Positions 48,588-58,124 of a DNA stretch of 64,000 nt are shown here, in pieces (position 1 is the stretch's first letter; the number at the start of each line of letters is the position of its first letter). This DNA is from Candidatus Hydrothermarchaeum profundi (lineage in GTDB: Archaea > Hydrothermarchaeota > Hydrothermarchaeia > Hydrothermarchaeales > Hydrothermarchaeaceae), in NCBI GenBank assembly GCA_002011125.2, contig MTMF02000009.1, positions 1,146,989-1,210,988 on the forward strand. The letters run 5' to 3'. Position numbers and translations under genes: made by a program. The notes below the pieces were generated by a model. It saw nothing but the letters and a program-made list of their open reading frames with translations, did not search any database and was not told the origin of the DNA.

Positions 48588-49255
48588 TTCTTTTCCCTCT
48601 CTGAAATTATCATATTTTTAACTCTATCCGTTAATCCCGCTGTATGAGCTTCTCTTTCAATCATCTCAATAGCTTTAGTAACTAAATCAGTTTGCTCTGG
48701 CGATCCATCAAGCCATATCCTACCGTTTTGTCCCACTAAGATGTTAATTCTTGTTTTCTTTTTTATCATCGACAACATGGAACCTTTACGTCCAATTATC
48801 CTTGGGACTTTGGTAGGGGTTACTTCAATTACTTTTCCCTTTTTTATTATCCTCGCACCTTTTTCTTGCATGGTAATATAAACTTTTTTTCTAGGAGTAA
48901 TCTCTCTTACTTTGGCATAAATCGTGTCGCCCAAAGATAATATTTTAGAGAGATCTGTCTGAAAAGGGTCAATATCACGAAAATAGTCACTCGAATTAAG
49001 CACAGCAGAGTGTGCAGAATTTATATCAACGTACCATCTGGAAAATTCTATATCGCTTATTATACCTATAACAAAGTCGCCTACTTTAGGAACGTATTTC
49101 CCGGTAAGAGGGATTATTCTTATGGTTCTCCCTCTTATATCTAGTAGGCCCATTACTGAGGAATATATTTTATTATCTTCTCGATATACCCCATTTTCAA
49201 GCTTGAAATCTCCTTCTGCGACAAGTTCGCCTGGAATAACCAATTTCCTTGACAT
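48584..49255 (-). CDS. rrp4: Exosome RNA-binding cap protein Rrp4
   Basis: This 223-residue protein has an N-terminal domain, an S1 domain (about 60-135: [21 protein letters not shown]) and a KH domain (about 145-215) with [19 protein letters not shown]. It sits on top of the exosome ring and feeds RNA into it. It overlaps rrp41 by 4 bp and follows the SBDS gene by 11 bp. Confidence 0.96.
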   Translation of the reverse strand: MSRKLVIPGELVAEGDFKLENGVYREDNKIYSSVMGLLDIRGRTIRIIPLTGKYVPKVGDFVIGIISDIEFSRWYVDINSAHSAVLNSSDYFRDIDPFQTDLSKILSLGDTIYAKVREITPRKKVYITMQEKGARIIKKGKVIEVTPTKVPRIIGRKGSMLSMIKKKTRINILVGQNGRIWLDGSPEQTDLVTKAIEMIEREAHTAGLTDRVKNMIISEREKK

Positions 49256-49266
49256 TTAATATTCCT

Positions 49267-49959
49267 CTACAGTATTTTACTCTCTACTTCACCTTTAGTA
49301 AGGGAATTGAGTTCTCTAAGGAAGTCGTCTATCATGCCAGCCGGTATCTCAATAAGAAATATCCATGAGCCATCTTTTTGCCATTCCTCCTTCTTTACCT
49401 CTCCGTACGGCTTTATCACAGGATAGGCTTTAGCAGCATACTGAGGAGGTATCTTCACAGCTATTGTTTTGTTCTCAATTCTAATAGGTATTAAAGGTCT
49501 TATAGCTTTGATAACGTTTGGCACTTGCTCTTCAGCAGTTTTCCATAAATCAACTCTTACCTTCGCCTCCTCCATAGCTTTCTCGATTCGCTTCGGAGGA
49601 TGAGGGGTGTTGGTTTGAGGGTTTATAGAATTTCTAGCTATTATATTCACTATCTGTTTTCTTTTATCCTCTAACATCTTTCTACGTTGCTCGGTAGTAA
49701 GCTGGATCTCACCTTTCTTTATTATCACTTTCGCTACTTCTAGGGGGTCACTATAACCAAACGTTTCTTTTAAGCTCTCTTCACTGGCTTTATCACCTTT
49801 CCGAGCATCTTTGAATATAGTTTCAACCGCAAGGACATTTGACATATCTACCTCTTCACCTCTTCTTACCCTCAAGGCTAGATCAGGGTCCACTAATATC
49901 TCGAATCTTTTGCCATGAGAATCTAGATGGGCGATTACAGCTTCTTCTAGCGTTACCAA
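49267..49959 (-). CDS. sbds: Ribosome maturation protein SDO1 (SBDS)
   Basis: This 230-residue archaeal SBDS homolog opens with [33 protein letters not shown], has the middle helical domain [43 protein letters not shown], and a C-terminal ferredoxin-like domain. It helps release anti-association factor 6 from new large subunits. It sits between psmA and rrp4 with no gap to psmA, the standard euryarchaeal order. Confidence 0.95.
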   Translation of the reverse strand: MVTLEEAVIAHLDSHGKRFEILVDPDLALRVRRGEEVDMSNVLAVETIFKDARKGDKASEESLKETFGYSDPLEVAKVIIKKGEIQLTTEQRRKMLEDKRKQIVNIIARNSINPQTNTPHPPKRIEKAMEEAKVRVDLWKTAEEQVPNVIKAIRPLIPIRIENKTIAVKIPPQYAAKAYPVIKPYGEVKKEEWQKDGSWIFLIEIPAGMIDDFLRELNSLTKGEVESKIL

Positions 49960-50703
49960 TTACTCCTCTCCCTTAGGAGGCTCTTTCTTTTTAACTTTAG
50001 AAATATATTTTTTCACTTCCTCTGGTGTTAGTTTTCTAAATTCTTTAGTCTCCAGTTCTATTACTGCAACCTCAATGGTTTCTTCTGTCATCCTCCCTTC
50101 AGTTACCTCGTTCATCACAGTTAAAGCAAGTTCAATAGCCTCGTCTTTTGTCATATCTTCTCTATATTTATCTTCAAAGATCTCCATAGCCGTGGCTCTC
50201 CCGGCTCCAATAGCAGTTGCTTTATATTCAATAAGAGCTCCACTAGGGTCGGTTTCAAAAAGCCTAGGCGTATCATTTACTCCAGCTATGAGGAGTGCTA
50301 TACCGAAGGGTCTAACTCCCCCATGCTGAGTATAAAGCTGTTTAAAATCACACATTTTCTTCGCTAGGATTTCTATATCAATTGGTTCATCATAAGTAAC
50401 TCTATTTGTTTGAGCTTCTACTCTAGCTCTATCTATCAGAACCCTAGCGTCAGCTACTAATCCAGATGTTGCGGCTCCAATATTTTCATCTATCTGAAAG
50501 ATTTTCTCAATAGATTTTGCTTCGACTAATCTACTTGTTATCCTCTTATCAACACATAACACAACTCCGTCTTTATATCTGATCCCAAGAGATGTTGTAC
50601 CTCTTTTAACAGCTTCTCTAGCGTATTCTACTTGGAATAGCCTACCATCTGGACTAAAGACAGTAATTGCTCTATCATATCCCATGCTGGGTACCGGCTG
50701 CAT
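49960..50703 (-). CDS. psmA: Proteasome subunit alpha
   Basis: This 247-residue alpha-type 20S proteasome subunit opens with [24 protein letters not shown] and has [20 protein letters not shown] and [17 protein letters not shown]. It forms the outer gating rings of the proteasome. It lacks catalytic Thr1, as all alpha subunits do. The start at 50703 overlaps the rnp2 end by 29 bp; M7 (50685) is an alternative start. Confidence 0.96.
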   Translation of the reverse strand: MQPVPSMGYDRAITVFSPDGRLFQVEYAREAVKRGTTSLGIRYKDGVVLCVDKRITSRLVEAKSIEKIFQIDENIGAATSGLVADARVLIDRARVEAQTNRVTYDEPIDIEILAKKMCDFKQLYTQHGGVRPFGIALLIAGVNDTPRLFETDPSGALIEYKATAIGAGRATAMEIFEDKYREDMTKDEAIELALTVMNEVTEGRMTEETIEVAVIELETKEFRKLTPEEVKKYISKVKKKEPPKGEE

Positions 50704-51220
50704 TTTCTTTCCCTCCTAAATCATTTTTCATGAGACCTAAGTATTTCACTTTAAGGCGTTTCAGCCTTCCTTGCAATTCTTTATCCCTGGGAAGTGCATC
50801 GACACACTCCCCCATGCTACGCACTATTTCTACTTTTTTTCCTATAAAGAATCCCTCTTTTTTCTCACTTTTAAATATTGGCCTCTTATTTAAAAACTTT
50901 CTTCTCAATGATTTTATTGTTCCAGAAACTCCTAACGTCTTTAAATGAACCTTTTCATCTCCTATGTAACCTATTAATCCTAAACATGCTTTTATCTTGC
51001 CTACGGATTTATGGTTACATACTAGGAATCCTTCCTGAGTGTCTTTGTTGAAATCAACTATCCATAGGTTAAAATCACTTGCAGTGCATTCTCCAAAAAA
51101 TCCTAAGGTCTGACTCAGTATTTCTCTAACTACAGCGTCCTTACCGTAGGTTTCCCCGCTTTCGACTCTAAAGGCTATGTATCTTTTTTTTTCTCTTAAT
51201 GAAGGCTTTAATTTTTTCAT
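50675..51220 (-). CDS. rnp2: Ribonuclease P protein component 2 (Pop5)
   Basis: This 181-residue Pop5 homolog has the opening [20 protein letters not shown] and [47 protein letters not shown]. It pairs with Rnp3/Rpp30 to support the catalytic domain of RNase P RNA in tRNA 5' maturation. A C-terminal extension of about 50 residues exceeds the usual archaeal Pop5 length. The end overlaps psmA by 29 bp. The HARP protein at 23968 could perform the same reaction. Confidence 0.92.
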   Translation of the reverse strand: MKKLKPSLREKKRYIAFRVESGETYGKDAVVREILSQTLGFFGECTASDFNLWIVDFNKDTQEGFLVCNHKSVGKIKACLGLIGYIGDEKVHLKTLGVSGTIKSLRRKFLNKRPIFKSEKKEGFFIGKKVEIVRSMGECVDALPRDKELQGRLKRLKVKYLGLMKNDLGGKENAAGTQHGI

Positions 51221-51221
51221 T

Positions 51222-51830
51222 TTATGTTTTCCTCAATTTTTTTCTTGGAACTTCCTCCATAGACATTTTTATTTCTTCTTCGGTGAAGCCGATAGCGGTT
51301 AAGATTTCTCTAACAACATCTGAACTTCGCAAATCGAGATTAGATTTAGCGCCAGTAGAAACGATAATATCGAATCCATATTTTCGAGAAAGCATAAGAT
51401 TTCTTTTTATATTTTTCAAAGCATAGACCCGGGCATTCCACTTTGTAGAGGTCAGGCTGCTAAGATTTACTTCAATTGCTACATCATTTTCAGCGGCTTT
51501 TCGGCTGATAAAAGAATCAATACCTGAGTCTCTCCTGCCTCTATCGGGATGCGCGAGTATACCCACTCTGCTATCACTTACCGCTGCTCTATTAACAGAC
51601 TCTTTACCCCCATGCACGATTATATAATCCATTTCGTCGAATTTTTTGACTTTCTTATCTAAGTCCTTTTTACCTTTGATTTCGACCTCTACTCCTGAAG
51701 GGCACTCATATCTTATTCCATCACAGATTCCAATTTCTATTCTCAGTTCTTTTGCATGATATAGTAATCTTGCCGGCGAATCTACGCCCGAAGAAAAGAT
51801 TGAATGAGTATGGAGGTCTACGAATCTCAT
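51222..51830 (-). CDS. rnp3: Ribonuclease P protein component 3 (Rpp30)
   Basis: This 202-residue TIM-barrel-like protein fits Rpp30: [48 protein letters not shown] and KYGFDIIVSTGAKSNLDLRSSDVVREIL. It binds Rnp2 in archaeal RNase P. It is 1 bp upstream of rnp2 and overlaps the COG1325 gene by 4 bp. Length is slightly short but complete. Confidence 0.93.
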   Translation of the reverse strand: MRFVDLHTHSIFSSGVDSPARLLYHAKELRIEIGICDGIRYECPSGVEVEIKGKKDLDKKVKKFDEMDYIIVHGGKESVNRAAVSDSRVGILAHPDRGRRDSGIDSFISRKAAENDVAIEVNLSSLTSTKWNARVYALKNIKRNLMLSRKYGFDIIVSTGAKSNLDLRSSDVVREILTAIGFTEEEIKMSMEEVPRKKLRKT

Positions 51831-52237
51831 GAAAAAGTCTGCTTTAATTCTTCTATAATTTTCTTTCTGTTAAAAGGATAAGTAGTTATCTTAAAGGTAA
51901 TCTGGATTCCCTCACCTAGTGAAATCGTCTCGTCGCATGCCTTCATTTTGTCTAGCCGTAGGTAGAAATTTCCATCTTGAAATCTTTTCTCGATCTCTCC
52001 GGAAATTTTTTTTCTTTCTGTTAAGGATAAGTTATTGAGTATTTGGTTTAATAACTGCTCTGCTTCTTTCCTCCCAAAGGATATAGTTATTATATCTATA
52101 GGGTTACCAAAGTGGCCATAGCTTCTTTCTATAGTTGGAGTAAAATCTGCGAGAATATTTTTAAGACAATTAAGGACTTTTTCTATATCTTCTGTAGCGT
52201 ATACGAAAGTTTGAACACTTGCTCCTAGGATTCTCAC
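51827..52237 (-). CDS. Predicted RNA-binding protein, COG1325 type
   Basis: This 136-residue protein resembles the archaeal COG1325 family that is regularly encoded between L15e and the RNase P proteins. It has [19 protein letters not shown] at the start, [16 protein letters not shown] in the middle, and [14 protein letters not shown] near residue 98. The fold is thought to be L5-like and RNA-binding; an exosome link has been proposed only from gene order. Overlaps of 4 bp on both sides mark tight coupling. Confidence 0.85.
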   Translation of the reverse strand: MRILGASVQTFVYATEDIEKVLNCLKNILADFTPTIERSYGHFGNPIDIITISFGRKEAEQLLNQILNNLSLTERKKISGEIEKRFQDGNFYLRLDKMKACDETISLGEGIQITFKITTYPFNRKKIIEELKQTFS

Positions 52238-52812
52238 TTTCCTAAGCCTTTATTGGCCCTTATACTGGGCCTAATTTTTTCAGCACCCTTCCCTTTGTTT
52301 CTCAACCCTCTAGATCTCTTACCGGCAGAGGTCAGCCCCCTAAATACTCTCTTTCTGTGAGCTTTCCCGGTTATCCATCTTAGCTCTTTATCGCTTTTTA
52401 TAGCTGGATGGTTGGGGTCAACGAAAATAACTTCATAATACTTATATTGGCCATCTTCTCCGATCCAATAAGAATTTAGAACTTCAAGATTTGGAAACTT
52501 TCTTTGGGCTCTCTCTTCGGCTATCCATTGTAGGCTTTTTTTAGGCGTTATTTTGTTGACTCCCATTTTGCTGGGTTTTCTACCGCCTCTTGGTCTTGCT
52601 TTTCTTCTACCGCCTCTTCGCACTTTTACTCTTGCGACAATTATGCCTTGTTTAGCTTTATATCCAAGAGCCCTAGCCCGGTCTAGCCTAAGAGGATGTT
52701 CTACTCTCACAACGGTTGGGCCTTTCCTCCATATAGGGATTCGTGTCTTTAGAAGCTCCTCGATATAAGATTCTTCAGGCTTCTTCCATGCTTCTCTTAT
52801 ATAACTGTACAT
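52234..52812 (-). CDS. rpl15e: Ribosomal protein L15e (eL15)
   Basis: This 192-residue, strongly basic large-subunit protein opens with [24 protein letters not shown], then [25 protein letters not shown] and [20 protein letters not shown]. It is the first gene of the leftward superoperon that runs through RNase P, proteasome, SBDS, exosome, L37Ae, RpoP, Brix, Pcc1 and prefoldin. An AT-rich leader of about 55 bp separates it from serA. Confidence 0.97.
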   Translation of the reverse strand: MYSYIREAWKKPEESYIEELLKTRIPIWRKGPTVVRVEHPLRLDRARALGYKAKQGIIVARVKVRRGGRRKARPRGGRKPSKMGVNKITPKKSLQWIAEERAQRKFPNLEVLNSYWIGEDGQYKYYEVIFVDPNHPAIKSDKELRWITGKAHRKRVFRGLTSAGKRSRGLRNKGKGAEKIRPSIRANKGLGK

Positions 52813-52868
52813 GATACTAGCTCCATCGATTTCCTCTTAAATTTTGCCTTCATAAAAATATTTTAAAC

Positions 52869-54440
52869 TTACATTCTAACCGTTTTAACAGCTTTTATTC
52901 CATCGATCTTACATATGGCGTCAGAGACTTCTGGAGGGACCTCATGATCTACAGTTAGAACCATAAGTTGCAGACCGCCTACTTCTTTTCGTCCTACTTG
53001 CATAGACCCAATATTAATTTTATGGTCTCCGAGGGTTGAGGCCACCTTTCCTATCATGCCTGGTTTATCTTCATGTAATACTATAAGAATCTCGCCTTTG
53101 GGAGCGAGGTCTATTTCATATCCATCGATTCCAATTATCCGTGGTTTTTCACCGAGTAGTGTTCCATCGACTATTGTTTCATCTTCTGTGGTCTTCACAT
53201 TTAATATCACCATGTTCCTATAGTCTCCTGAGTCCTCTCTCTTACCTTCTGTGATTCTAATTCCCCGGTTCTTTGCAAGGATGCCAGCATTGAACATATT
53301 TACTCCTCCCGTTAGAATCGGTTCTAATATCCCTTTCAATATGGAGTTCGTGAGCGCAGTAAATTCGAGATTTAATAATTCGCCACAATAGGTTATAGAG
53401 ATATCAGTGATTCTGCCCTTGGTTAGCTGAACTGTGAATCTACCTAGGTTCTCTGCTAGGGGTAGATAACTCGAAATCTCTTTTAATACCTCTGGGGGAA
53501 TAGCTGGCATATTGACGGAATATTTTGGTGGTTCATTTCTAAGCACCTTAAGTACCTCTCTGCAGGCCACGACAGATGCAAATATTTGAGCTTCTTGGGT
53601 GCTAGCCCCGAGATGGGGCGTTACTACTATATTATCGAGGGTAAGTAGGGGGTTATCGATAGGTGGTTCTTTTTCAAAGACATCGAGCGCTGCTCCAGCA
53701 AGCTTCCCAGATTTTAAGCCCTCGTACAGGGCTTTTTCGTCTACGATTCCTCCTCGAGCACAGTTTATTAAATATGCGCCGTCTTTCATTTTTTGAATCT
53801 CTTTTTTACCTATTAGTCCTTTAGTTTTATCTGTTAAAGGAATGTGGAGGGTTATGAAGTCTGATTTACTCAATAATTCGTCAAGGCTTACAATCTTAAC
53901 AGTCAGATTCTTGGCATGTTTCTCAGTAACATAGGGATCGTAGGCTATTACTTCCATTTCAAAGGCTTTCGCCTTCTTGGCCACTTGGGAGCCTATTCTG
54001 CCTAAACCTATTACTCCTAGGGTTTTTCCTCTTATCTCGATTCCAAGGAATTTCTTCTTTTCCCATTTATTCGCTTTTAATGATGAATGCGCGAAAGGTA
54101 TCCTTCTTGCTAAGGAAAGGATTAACCCCATCGTATGCTCAGCCACAGTAATAGAAGAAGCTTCTGGAGCATTTACTACGACAATCCCATGTTTTGTGGC
54201 TGCTTCTAGGTCTATATTATCAACGCCCACTCCTGCCCTGCCTATCACTTTTAGCCTCTCTGCCGCTTCAATAACATCTGCGGTTACCTTAGTTGCACTC
54301 CTCACTAGAAGGGCATCTTTGTTTTTTATTTTTTCTATCAGCTCTTCTTTACTGAGGCCTGTTGCTACTTCTACTTCAGCTTCTGTTTCCAATATTTCTA
54401 TTCCTGCTTTGTGTATATTGTCGGATACTAGGATTTTCAT
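52869..54440 (-). CDS. serA: D-3-phosphoglycerate dehydrogenase
   Basis: This 523-residue long-form enzyme oxidises 3-phosphoglycerate in serine synthesis. It has the NAD-binding LGVIGLGRIGSQVAKKA near residue 143, RGGIVDEKALYEGLKSGKLAGAALDVFEKEP, an intervening domain (about 315-440) and a C-terminal ACT domain (HEDKPGMIGKVASTLGDHKINIGSM) for serine feedback. Its product leads to phosphoserine, the substrate of SepRS at 39723, so the two genes connect serine and tRNA-dependent cysteine synthesis. Confidence 0.96.
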   Translation of the reverse strand: MKILVSDNIHKAGIEILETEAEVEVATGLSKEELIEKIKNKDALLVRSATKVTADVIEAAERLKVIGRAGVGVDNIDLEAATKHGIVVVNAPEASSITVAEHTMGLILSLARRIPFAHSSLKANKWEKKKFLGIEIRGKTLGVIGLGRIGSQVAKKAKAFEMEVIAYDPYVTEKHAKNLTVKIVSLDELLSKSDFITLHIPLTDKTKGLIGKKEIQKMKDGAYLINCARGGIVDEKALYEGLKSGKLAGAALDVFEKEPPIDNPLLTLDNIVVTPHLGASTQEAQIFASVVACREVLKVLRNEPPKYSVNMPAIPPEVLKEISSYLPLAENLGRFTVQLTKGRITDISITYCGELLNLEFTALTNSILKGILEPILTGGVNMFNAGILAKNRGIRITEGKREDSGDYRNMVILNVKTTEDETIVDGTLLGEKPRIIGIDGYEIDLAPKGEILIVLHEDKPGMIGKVASTLGDHKINIGSMQVGRKEVGGLQLMVLTVDHEVPPEVSDAICKIDGIKAVKTVRM

Positions 54441-54490
54441 AGCATTCCATCCAAAAAGTAAGTAAGAAAATTTCCTTTTAATATTTATAG

Positions 54491-55690
54491 TTATCTCGTT
54501 AGTATCTTGATTATATCTCCATTTTTAAGCTCTTTATCTCCTGCTATCTTTCTCTTTGTTCTAGCGTCTATAGCTCCTATAAATCCTTCTCCAATCTCAC
54601 TATGTATTTTAAAGGCGAGATCACGTGGTGTGGAGCCTTTCTCCATAATATAAGCATCTGGCAGGACGTTTCCCTCTTTATCTGAAAACTTGTTTTCATC
54701 TTCTACAGGAAATACTACTATTCTCTCAAGTAGGTCAAATACAGCTTTGTTTATACATTCTTGAACTCCTGTCCCACCGAATCTTCCGAACACATTCTTA
54801 TCTATTATCTCTAGTGCCTTGCGATGCTTATCTGTAATCTTGGTTTCATCGACTATTTTATAATTTGAATCACCTGGCAGATATCTTATGGCTCCAGATC
54901 CCGCCAAGCTTACCAGTATATTCTCAGCCATAGAGCTGGTGGGTACAACAATATCATGGGGGAAGTCATTCTTAAGCTTAGCGATGTTTTGTTCAGTTAT
55001 CCCTATATCTGTTTTATTAGCTGCGATTATCATAGGTTTGGATAGTTTCCTTAAAATCCTCGTGAAAGTGAAGAGATCAGAATCGCTCCATTCTGCAGGC
55101 TTATCGGGATTTACATCTGCCGTCCGCACCGCTTCAACTATGTCTTTTTCTCTAAATCCCAGCCCAGCGAATACGTCTCCTAAATATTTCATAAAATCCC
55201 TTCCTTCGATCTGCGCTCTCCTCGCTATCTTATCCCAGTTACGCTTAAAAATGTTGAAAAACCAAAGTTCAATCTCTTCTTCTAAAAAATGCACATCCTC
55301 AGAGGGGTCATGAGAACTCGGTGGAATAGGGTTTCCTTCAAAGTCCGTTCCACCAGAGGCGTCTACTACGTGTATTAGAGCACTAGCTTGTCTGAGGTCG
55401 TCCAGAAACTTATTCCCGAGCCCTCTACCTTCATGGGCTTTAGGAACAAGTCCGGCAACATCTATCATCTCAACCGGTACAAACCTGTTTCCTTCTATAC
55501 ACTTAGAGTTTTTTGGATTACATTTAGTTCCAAGCTCTTGCTCAGGGCACGGGATTCTTATAAATCCTATTGCTTTATTGGCATCAACGGTTGTGAAAGG
55601 ATATCCCGCTACTGTTGCGCCACTCAGAGTAGAGGCATTAAAAAAAGTACTTTTCCCTACATTGGGTTTCCCTATTACTCCTATCTCCAT
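54491..55690 (-). CDS. YchF/Ola1-family nucleotide-binding protein
   Basis: This 399-residue Obg-related P-loop protein is typical of archaea: G1 GKPNVGKSTFFNAST, G3 DVAGLVPKAHEGRGLGNKFLDDLRQA, G4-like ANKTD, and a C-terminal TGS domain (STPRDLAFKIHSEIGEGFIGAIDAR). The archaeal form has an insertion with three Cys (CPEQELGTKCNPKNSKC, about 49-65). YchF proteins hydrolyse ATP and associate with ribosomes. It is transcribed leftward ahead of serA. Confidence 0.93.
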   Translation of the reverse strand: MEIGVIGKPNVGKSTFFNASTLSGATVAGYPFTTVDANKAIGFIRIPCPEQELGTKCNPKNSKCIEGNRFVPVEMIDVAGLVPKAHEGRGLGNKFLDDLRQASALIHVVDASGGTDFEGNPIPPSSHDPSEDVHFLEEEIELWFFNIFKRNWDKIARRAQIEGRDFMKYLGDVFAGLGFREKDIVEAVRTADVNPDKPAEWSDSDLFTFTRILRKLSKPMIIAANKTDIGITEQNIAKLKNDFPHDIVVPTSSMAENILVSLAGSGAIRYLPGDSNYKIVDETKITDKHRKALEIIDKNVFGRFGGTGVQECINKAVFDLLERIVVFPVEDENKFSDKEGNVLPDAYIMEKGSTPRDLAFKIHSEIGEGFIGAIDARTKRKIAGDKELKNGDIIKILTR

Positions 55691-55795
55691 GATTTTACTT
55701 TATAGCCTCGTACTATTTAATATTGATGAAAATGGTACAAGAAAAAATTAAGGTTCAGATAAAAAATTTTATAATTTCTAGAGGGATAGATACAG

Positions 55796-56320
55796 ATGAG
55801 ACTTTTGATGTTGCTATTTTTAATTCTGTTGGTGGGATGTACTTCACAACCTATGGGTACTCTTGTTATTGAGGTAAATAGCGAGGCCAAGGGGATAGCT
55901 CTACTATATGTAGCATTTTCTGAAATCGAACTCAGGAAAGTTGGAGAAACTGATGAGTGGATTAAGATAAGCGATAAGCCTAATCTAATAAGTTTTGTTT
56001 CAAGTAACGAGTCCCAAACAATTTTACAAACAGAGTTAACCCCTGCGATGTATTCTCATATTAGACTAAAGCTTGATTCAGCAACTGCAGTAATAGGAGA
56101 TAGGAATGTACTTTTAGAAATCCCTAAAGGAGGTTTGCAGTATATTATTTTAAATAAGCCATTTGAAATTAAAAAAGGTGAAACAACTTTAATAACACTT
56201 GCTCCTTTTAAAAACATGAGCTATATAGAAGCTGATGATAGAAGTGTTCTACTGGGTTGTGGGGTTTCTCCAACAGTTTATAGGCTAACTCCTATTTTTC
56301 CAAATACTACAATTAAATAA
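55796..56320 (+). CDS. DUF4382 lipoprotein
   Basis: This 174-residue exported protein has a short lipoprotein signal ending in LVGC at residue 15. The DUF4382 beta-sandwich begins MGTLVIEVNSEAKGIALLYVAFSEIEL and continues TELTPAMYSHIRLKLDSATAV. Such domains coat archaeal and bacterial surfaces; the ligand is unknown. It is transcribed alone, divergent from ychF, and is the first of several surface-related genes at this end of the window. Confidence 0.82.
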   Translation: MRLLMLLFLILLVGCTSQPMGTLVIEVNSEAKGIALLYVAFSEIELRKVGETDEWIKISDKPNLISFVSSNESQTILQTELTPAMYSHIRLKLDSATAVIGDRNVLLEIPKGGLQYIILNKPFEIKKGETTLITLAPFKNMSYIEADDRSVLLGCGVSPTVYRLTPIFPNTTIK

Positions 56321-56367
56321 TAATTTTTACATCCAATAGAGATAGTTTTTAGTGAAGGCTGTGGTAA

Positions 56368-57615
56368 TCAAAATTGTTTGAGAATATAGATTATTAGGAA
56401 TATTGATAGTAGTCCAACGAATGTAAAGCTCAAGGTAGAGGCGATAGCGGCACCTACTATTCCAAGTTTTGGTATTAGTATTATATTCAAAACTACATCA
56501 ATCCCTGCCGTTATTCCTAAGAGTCTCATGGGGACCTTTGGTTTTCCTAATCCCTGAAGTATACCTGAGTTGACTGTAAAAATACCGAGGAAAGCGGTTC
56601 CTAAAACTAGTATCCTAAAAGGCACTGCAGCTTCTATGTAAGTGGCACCGAAAAGAAGGGATATTATTTTCTCTGAAAATATGATGGATAATGTTGTAGC
56701 GGGTATTAGCACAGCAAGGGAAATTTTGTAGGAATAGATAATGCTCATTCTAATTTTTTTTAGGTTTCTCTTATGTCTTAACTCTGATATAGAAGGTATT
56801 AGAGTTGCATATAGTGCAACTGAGAATGCAAGCACTAGTCTCGATGTGGGTGAAGCAGCAGAGTATAATCCGACATCATGTGGTGTAAGGAAGTATCCTA
56901 ATAGTAGGATATCAATATAAGCTAAAACAAAAGATGAGATAGAGGTAGCACTTACTGGTAAGGAAAAAAAGAAAACTTCTTTAAAAACTTTAAAATCTGG
57001 ATTGCCTAATCTCTGGTCTAACCTCCAGAATAGAATGAAAGCTAATGGCACAGCTACAATAAATCCTAGTGTAGAGCCAAGTATAGCGGATGTAGCAGTG
57101 GCGCTTATCACGGTGAATATTACCGCTAACGCGATTCTCGCTATTTGCTGAAATATGAGAACGGCGGCCATGTAGTTCATCCGCATAAATCCTTGAAATA
57201 CTCCGGTATAAACTGAGATAAGGAATCCAAAGGGCATTGCTAGCGCTGATATCTTAAAAGGGAAGATGACTTCCTTTGTTCCAAAGAAGTAGACCCCTAT
57301 AGGCTTAGATAATATAAAAAAAACAGTACCTAGCGCGAGGCCTATTATAGAATAATATACTAAGGATGAGGATATAACCAGCTTCAGAGCTTTTTCATCT
57401 TCTTTTTTTTCAGCAACAAATTTTGCAATAGACGGCGCTATCCCAGAAGACGCTAAAATAATCACCAAGTACTGGATAGGGAGAGCCATATTAAGGATGC
57501 CAAATTCGGTTGTTGATAGCATTCTCCCCATGAGAATTCGGTAAATGTAGCCTGAGACTCTTACAGCCAAGTTACTGGCAGTTAGTATGATACTTCCCTT
57601 TAGGAGTGCTTTCAT
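56368..57615 (-). CDS. Polysaccharide/lipid-linked oligosaccharide flippase (Wzx/MATE-like)
   Basis: This 415-residue multi-spanning protein has 12-14 transmembrane segments and the flippase pattern: opening KGSIILTASNLAVRVSGYIYRILMGRML, then a cytosolic EKKEDEKALKL loop and the late GILQGLGKPKVPMRLLGITAGIDVVLNIILIP. It would flip lipid-linked sugars across the membrane. The oligosaccharyltransferase AglB lies 0.5 kb away on the other strand, so the two probably serve surface N-glycosylation. Confidence 0.88.
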   Translation of the reverse strand: MKALLKGSIILTASNLAVRVSGYIYRILMGRMLSTTEFGILNMALPIQYLVIILASSGIAPSIAKFVAEKKEDEKALKLVISSSLVYYSIIGLALGTVFFILSKPIGVYFFGTKEVIFPFKISALAMPFGFLISVYTGVFQGFMRMNYMAAVLIFQQIARIALAVIFTVISATATSAILGSTLGFIVAVPLAFILFWRLDQRLGNPDFKVFKEVFFFSLPVSATSISSFVLAYIDILLLGYFLTPHDVGLYSAASPTSRLVLAFSVALYATLIPSISELRHKRNLKKIRMSIIYSYKISLAVLIPATTLSIIFSEKIISLLFGATYIEAAVPFRILVLGTAFLGIFTVNSGILQGLGKPKVPMRLLGITAGIDVVLNIILIPKLGIVGAAIASTLSFTFVGLLSIFLIIYILKQF

Positions 57616-58124
57616 GGGATAGGCGTCTAAATACTAGACTTAAAATCCTTTTGGTTTTGACACAAGAATAACATTTCTTTATTTTATTAGGATCTTGGGT
57701 CTCCCCGACTCAGCATAAGGAAGGGTCATGCATCTTATCTATAAAGAGTCTTTATACTACCGCAGAGGCGGTACTAGGGATTTTACTTGTGACCGAAGAT
57801 ATATCTAGACGAACGCTAAGCACCTTCTAATCCGTAAAATCTTTTATTGTATTACAAGTCTTCCTTGTTTATTCTTTTTTAGGTTCTATGGCGTATGAGA
57901 TTTTAATCACTCTATTTTATAGAAGATTATTCATATTACTCTTATTCCGGAGTATTTTAGTCTTCTCATAAAGGATAATTGAACATTGAACTCAGAGTCT
58001 AACATTAACTAAGATTGGCTCATTGCGCTTTTATTATCCGCTTCTCTACTAAACCATAATACTTAAGTTATTTAAGGTTAAATATCATCCTCAAAACTTT
58101 AGTGACTTTAAAAAGTGATATGAC
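57616..58124. other. Intergenic stretch between flippase and aglB
   Basis: Five hundred bases without a credible gene, containing the divergent promoters. A short stem TACCGC-AGAG-GCGGTA (about 57758-57773) is the only clear structure. I found no tRNA, repeat or small ORF with a ribosome-binding site. CATAATACTTAAG near 58055 is a possible upstream element for aglB. Confidence 0.5.

Noticed and set aside
53977-54465. 162-codon open frame on the plus strand
   Set aside because: Antisense to serA, with low-complexity Ser/Leu/Pro content typical of a shadow frame.
57758-57773. Stem TACCGC-AGAG-GCGGTA between flippase and aglB
   Set aside because: Only 6 bp, not followed by a T tract on the relevant strand, and no sign of an RNA gene.
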